Source of the DNA: DATNIC01 sp035604635
GTDB taxonomy: Bacteria > Vulcanimicrobiota > Vulcanimicrobiia > Vulcanimicrobiales > Vulcanimicrobiaceae
Direction: 5' to 3'
Length of the DNA: 6,468 nucleotides
NCBI GenBank assembly: GCA_035604635.1
Contig: DATNIC010000047.1
Coordinates: 1-6,468 of the forward strand
The notes below the pieces were generated by a model. The model was not told the DNA's origin, searched no databases, and worked only from the letters and a program-made list of their open reading frames with translations. The position numbers were made by a program, and so were the translations under genes. Shown in pieces: positions 6,221-6,468 of this stretch (its first letter is position 1; each line of letters begins with the position of its first letter).

Positions 6221-6468
6221 TTAGCGTCCGGGGTAGCGGCGTCCTCGCCACTCAATGCCGCGTCCCGAAAGGACGCGGTATGTCGCGTTGACCATGATCG
6301 CGCCCAGGAGCGCGAAGCCGAGCGGCTGATAGACCCCGAAGCGGCGCGGAATCCCGAAAGCCGAAAACGGCCGGCTGGCTGCCACCATCGTCGTCAAGGT
6401 GCAGCACAGCGCCTCGACGGCGGCGCGCTTACGGCCGCGAAGCAACGCGGCCAGCGCCAGGCCCGGCG
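6221..6468 (-). CDS. C-terminal fragment of a probable membrane-bound family 2 glycosyltransferase
   Basis: The frame is open from the right edge to TAA 6223-6221, giving 82 visible codons. The N-terminus and the catalytic domain lie outside the window. The TTG at 6445 is an internal leucine codon, not a believable start. The visible part has two or three hydrophobic segments (the edge PGLALAALL run, EALCCTLTTMVAA, and QPLGFALLGAIMVNATYRVL) and ends in RGIEWRGRRYPGR. A closing 'G-V/I-x-W-R/K-G-R-x-Y' motif after membrane helices is typical of the C-terminus of processive or ceramide-glucosyltransferase-like GT2 enzymes, including those near hopanoid or carotenoid lipid genes. The call rests on this tail only, because the GT-A motifs are not in view. 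It probably opens the same transcript as glyQS. Confidence 0.6.
   Translation of the reverse strand, partial: PGLALAALLRGRKRAAVEALCCTLTTMVAASRPFSAFGIPRRFGVYQPLGFALLGAIMVNATYRVLSGRGIEWRGRRYPGR

Noticed and set aside
1..6468. CRISPR array, tRNA/rRNA genes, insertion sequences or a phage/defence system
   Set aside because: No regular repeats, transposase, terminal inverted repeats, tRNA-like cloverleaf or rRNA stretch was seen. Nearly all bases are covered by the genes listed.

Overview
The window comes from a GC-rich bacterium with tightly packed genes. It holds three blocks. (1) A minus-strand gene running off the left edge encodes a histidine-rich membrane protein resembling heme-copper oxidase subunit I or NnrS. 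(2) A divergent plus-strand operon of three overlapping genes encodes a CuA subunit II, a heme-copper catalytic subunit I, and a four-helix membrane protein fused to a monoheme cytochrome c. (3) A convergent minus-strand group contains the 3' end of a probable membrane glycosyltransferase, glycyl-tRNA synthetase, and an ornithine cyclodeaminase/mu-crystallin family protein. The taxon cannot be fixed from the sequence. A deep-branching GC-rich phylum such as Eremiobacterota/Vulcanimicrobiota is a low-confidence guess from the gene content and style.

The respiratory operon (1082-3758) is the most interesting part. Subunit I keeps all six metal-ligand histidines of the superfamily and resembles B-family (ba3-like) enzymes around helices VI and X. 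The tyrosine expected four residues after the helix VI CuB histidine is replaced by asparagine (N236). That tyrosine is cross-linked and required for O2 chemistry in canonical A- and B-family oxidases. Its loss is a hallmark of nitric oxide reductases that evolved from oxygen reductases (the sNOR/nNOR/eNOR/gNOR group). Subunit II has a complete CuA site, so electrons should come from a c-type cytochrome, and the third gene supplies one on a membrane anchor. The proposed route is cytochrome c domain to CuA to low-spin heme to heme-CuB, reducing NO (or, less likely, O2). Start codons of genes 2 and 3 overlap the preceding stops (ATGA), which suggests coupled translation at similar levels. No subunit III, assembly factor or regulator is visible in the window.

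The divergent left-hand gene is separated from the operon by only 82 bases, which probably carry both promoters. Its many intramembrane histidines suggest heme or copper binding and perhaps a shared role in NO or respiratory metabolism. The right-hand block is housekeeping and metabolism. The glycosyltransferase stop lies 12 bases before glyS, and glyS ends 9 bases before the cyclodeaminase start, so the three are probably co-transcribed. The cyclodeaminase and cytochrome genes converge with a 4-base overlap of their stop regions.
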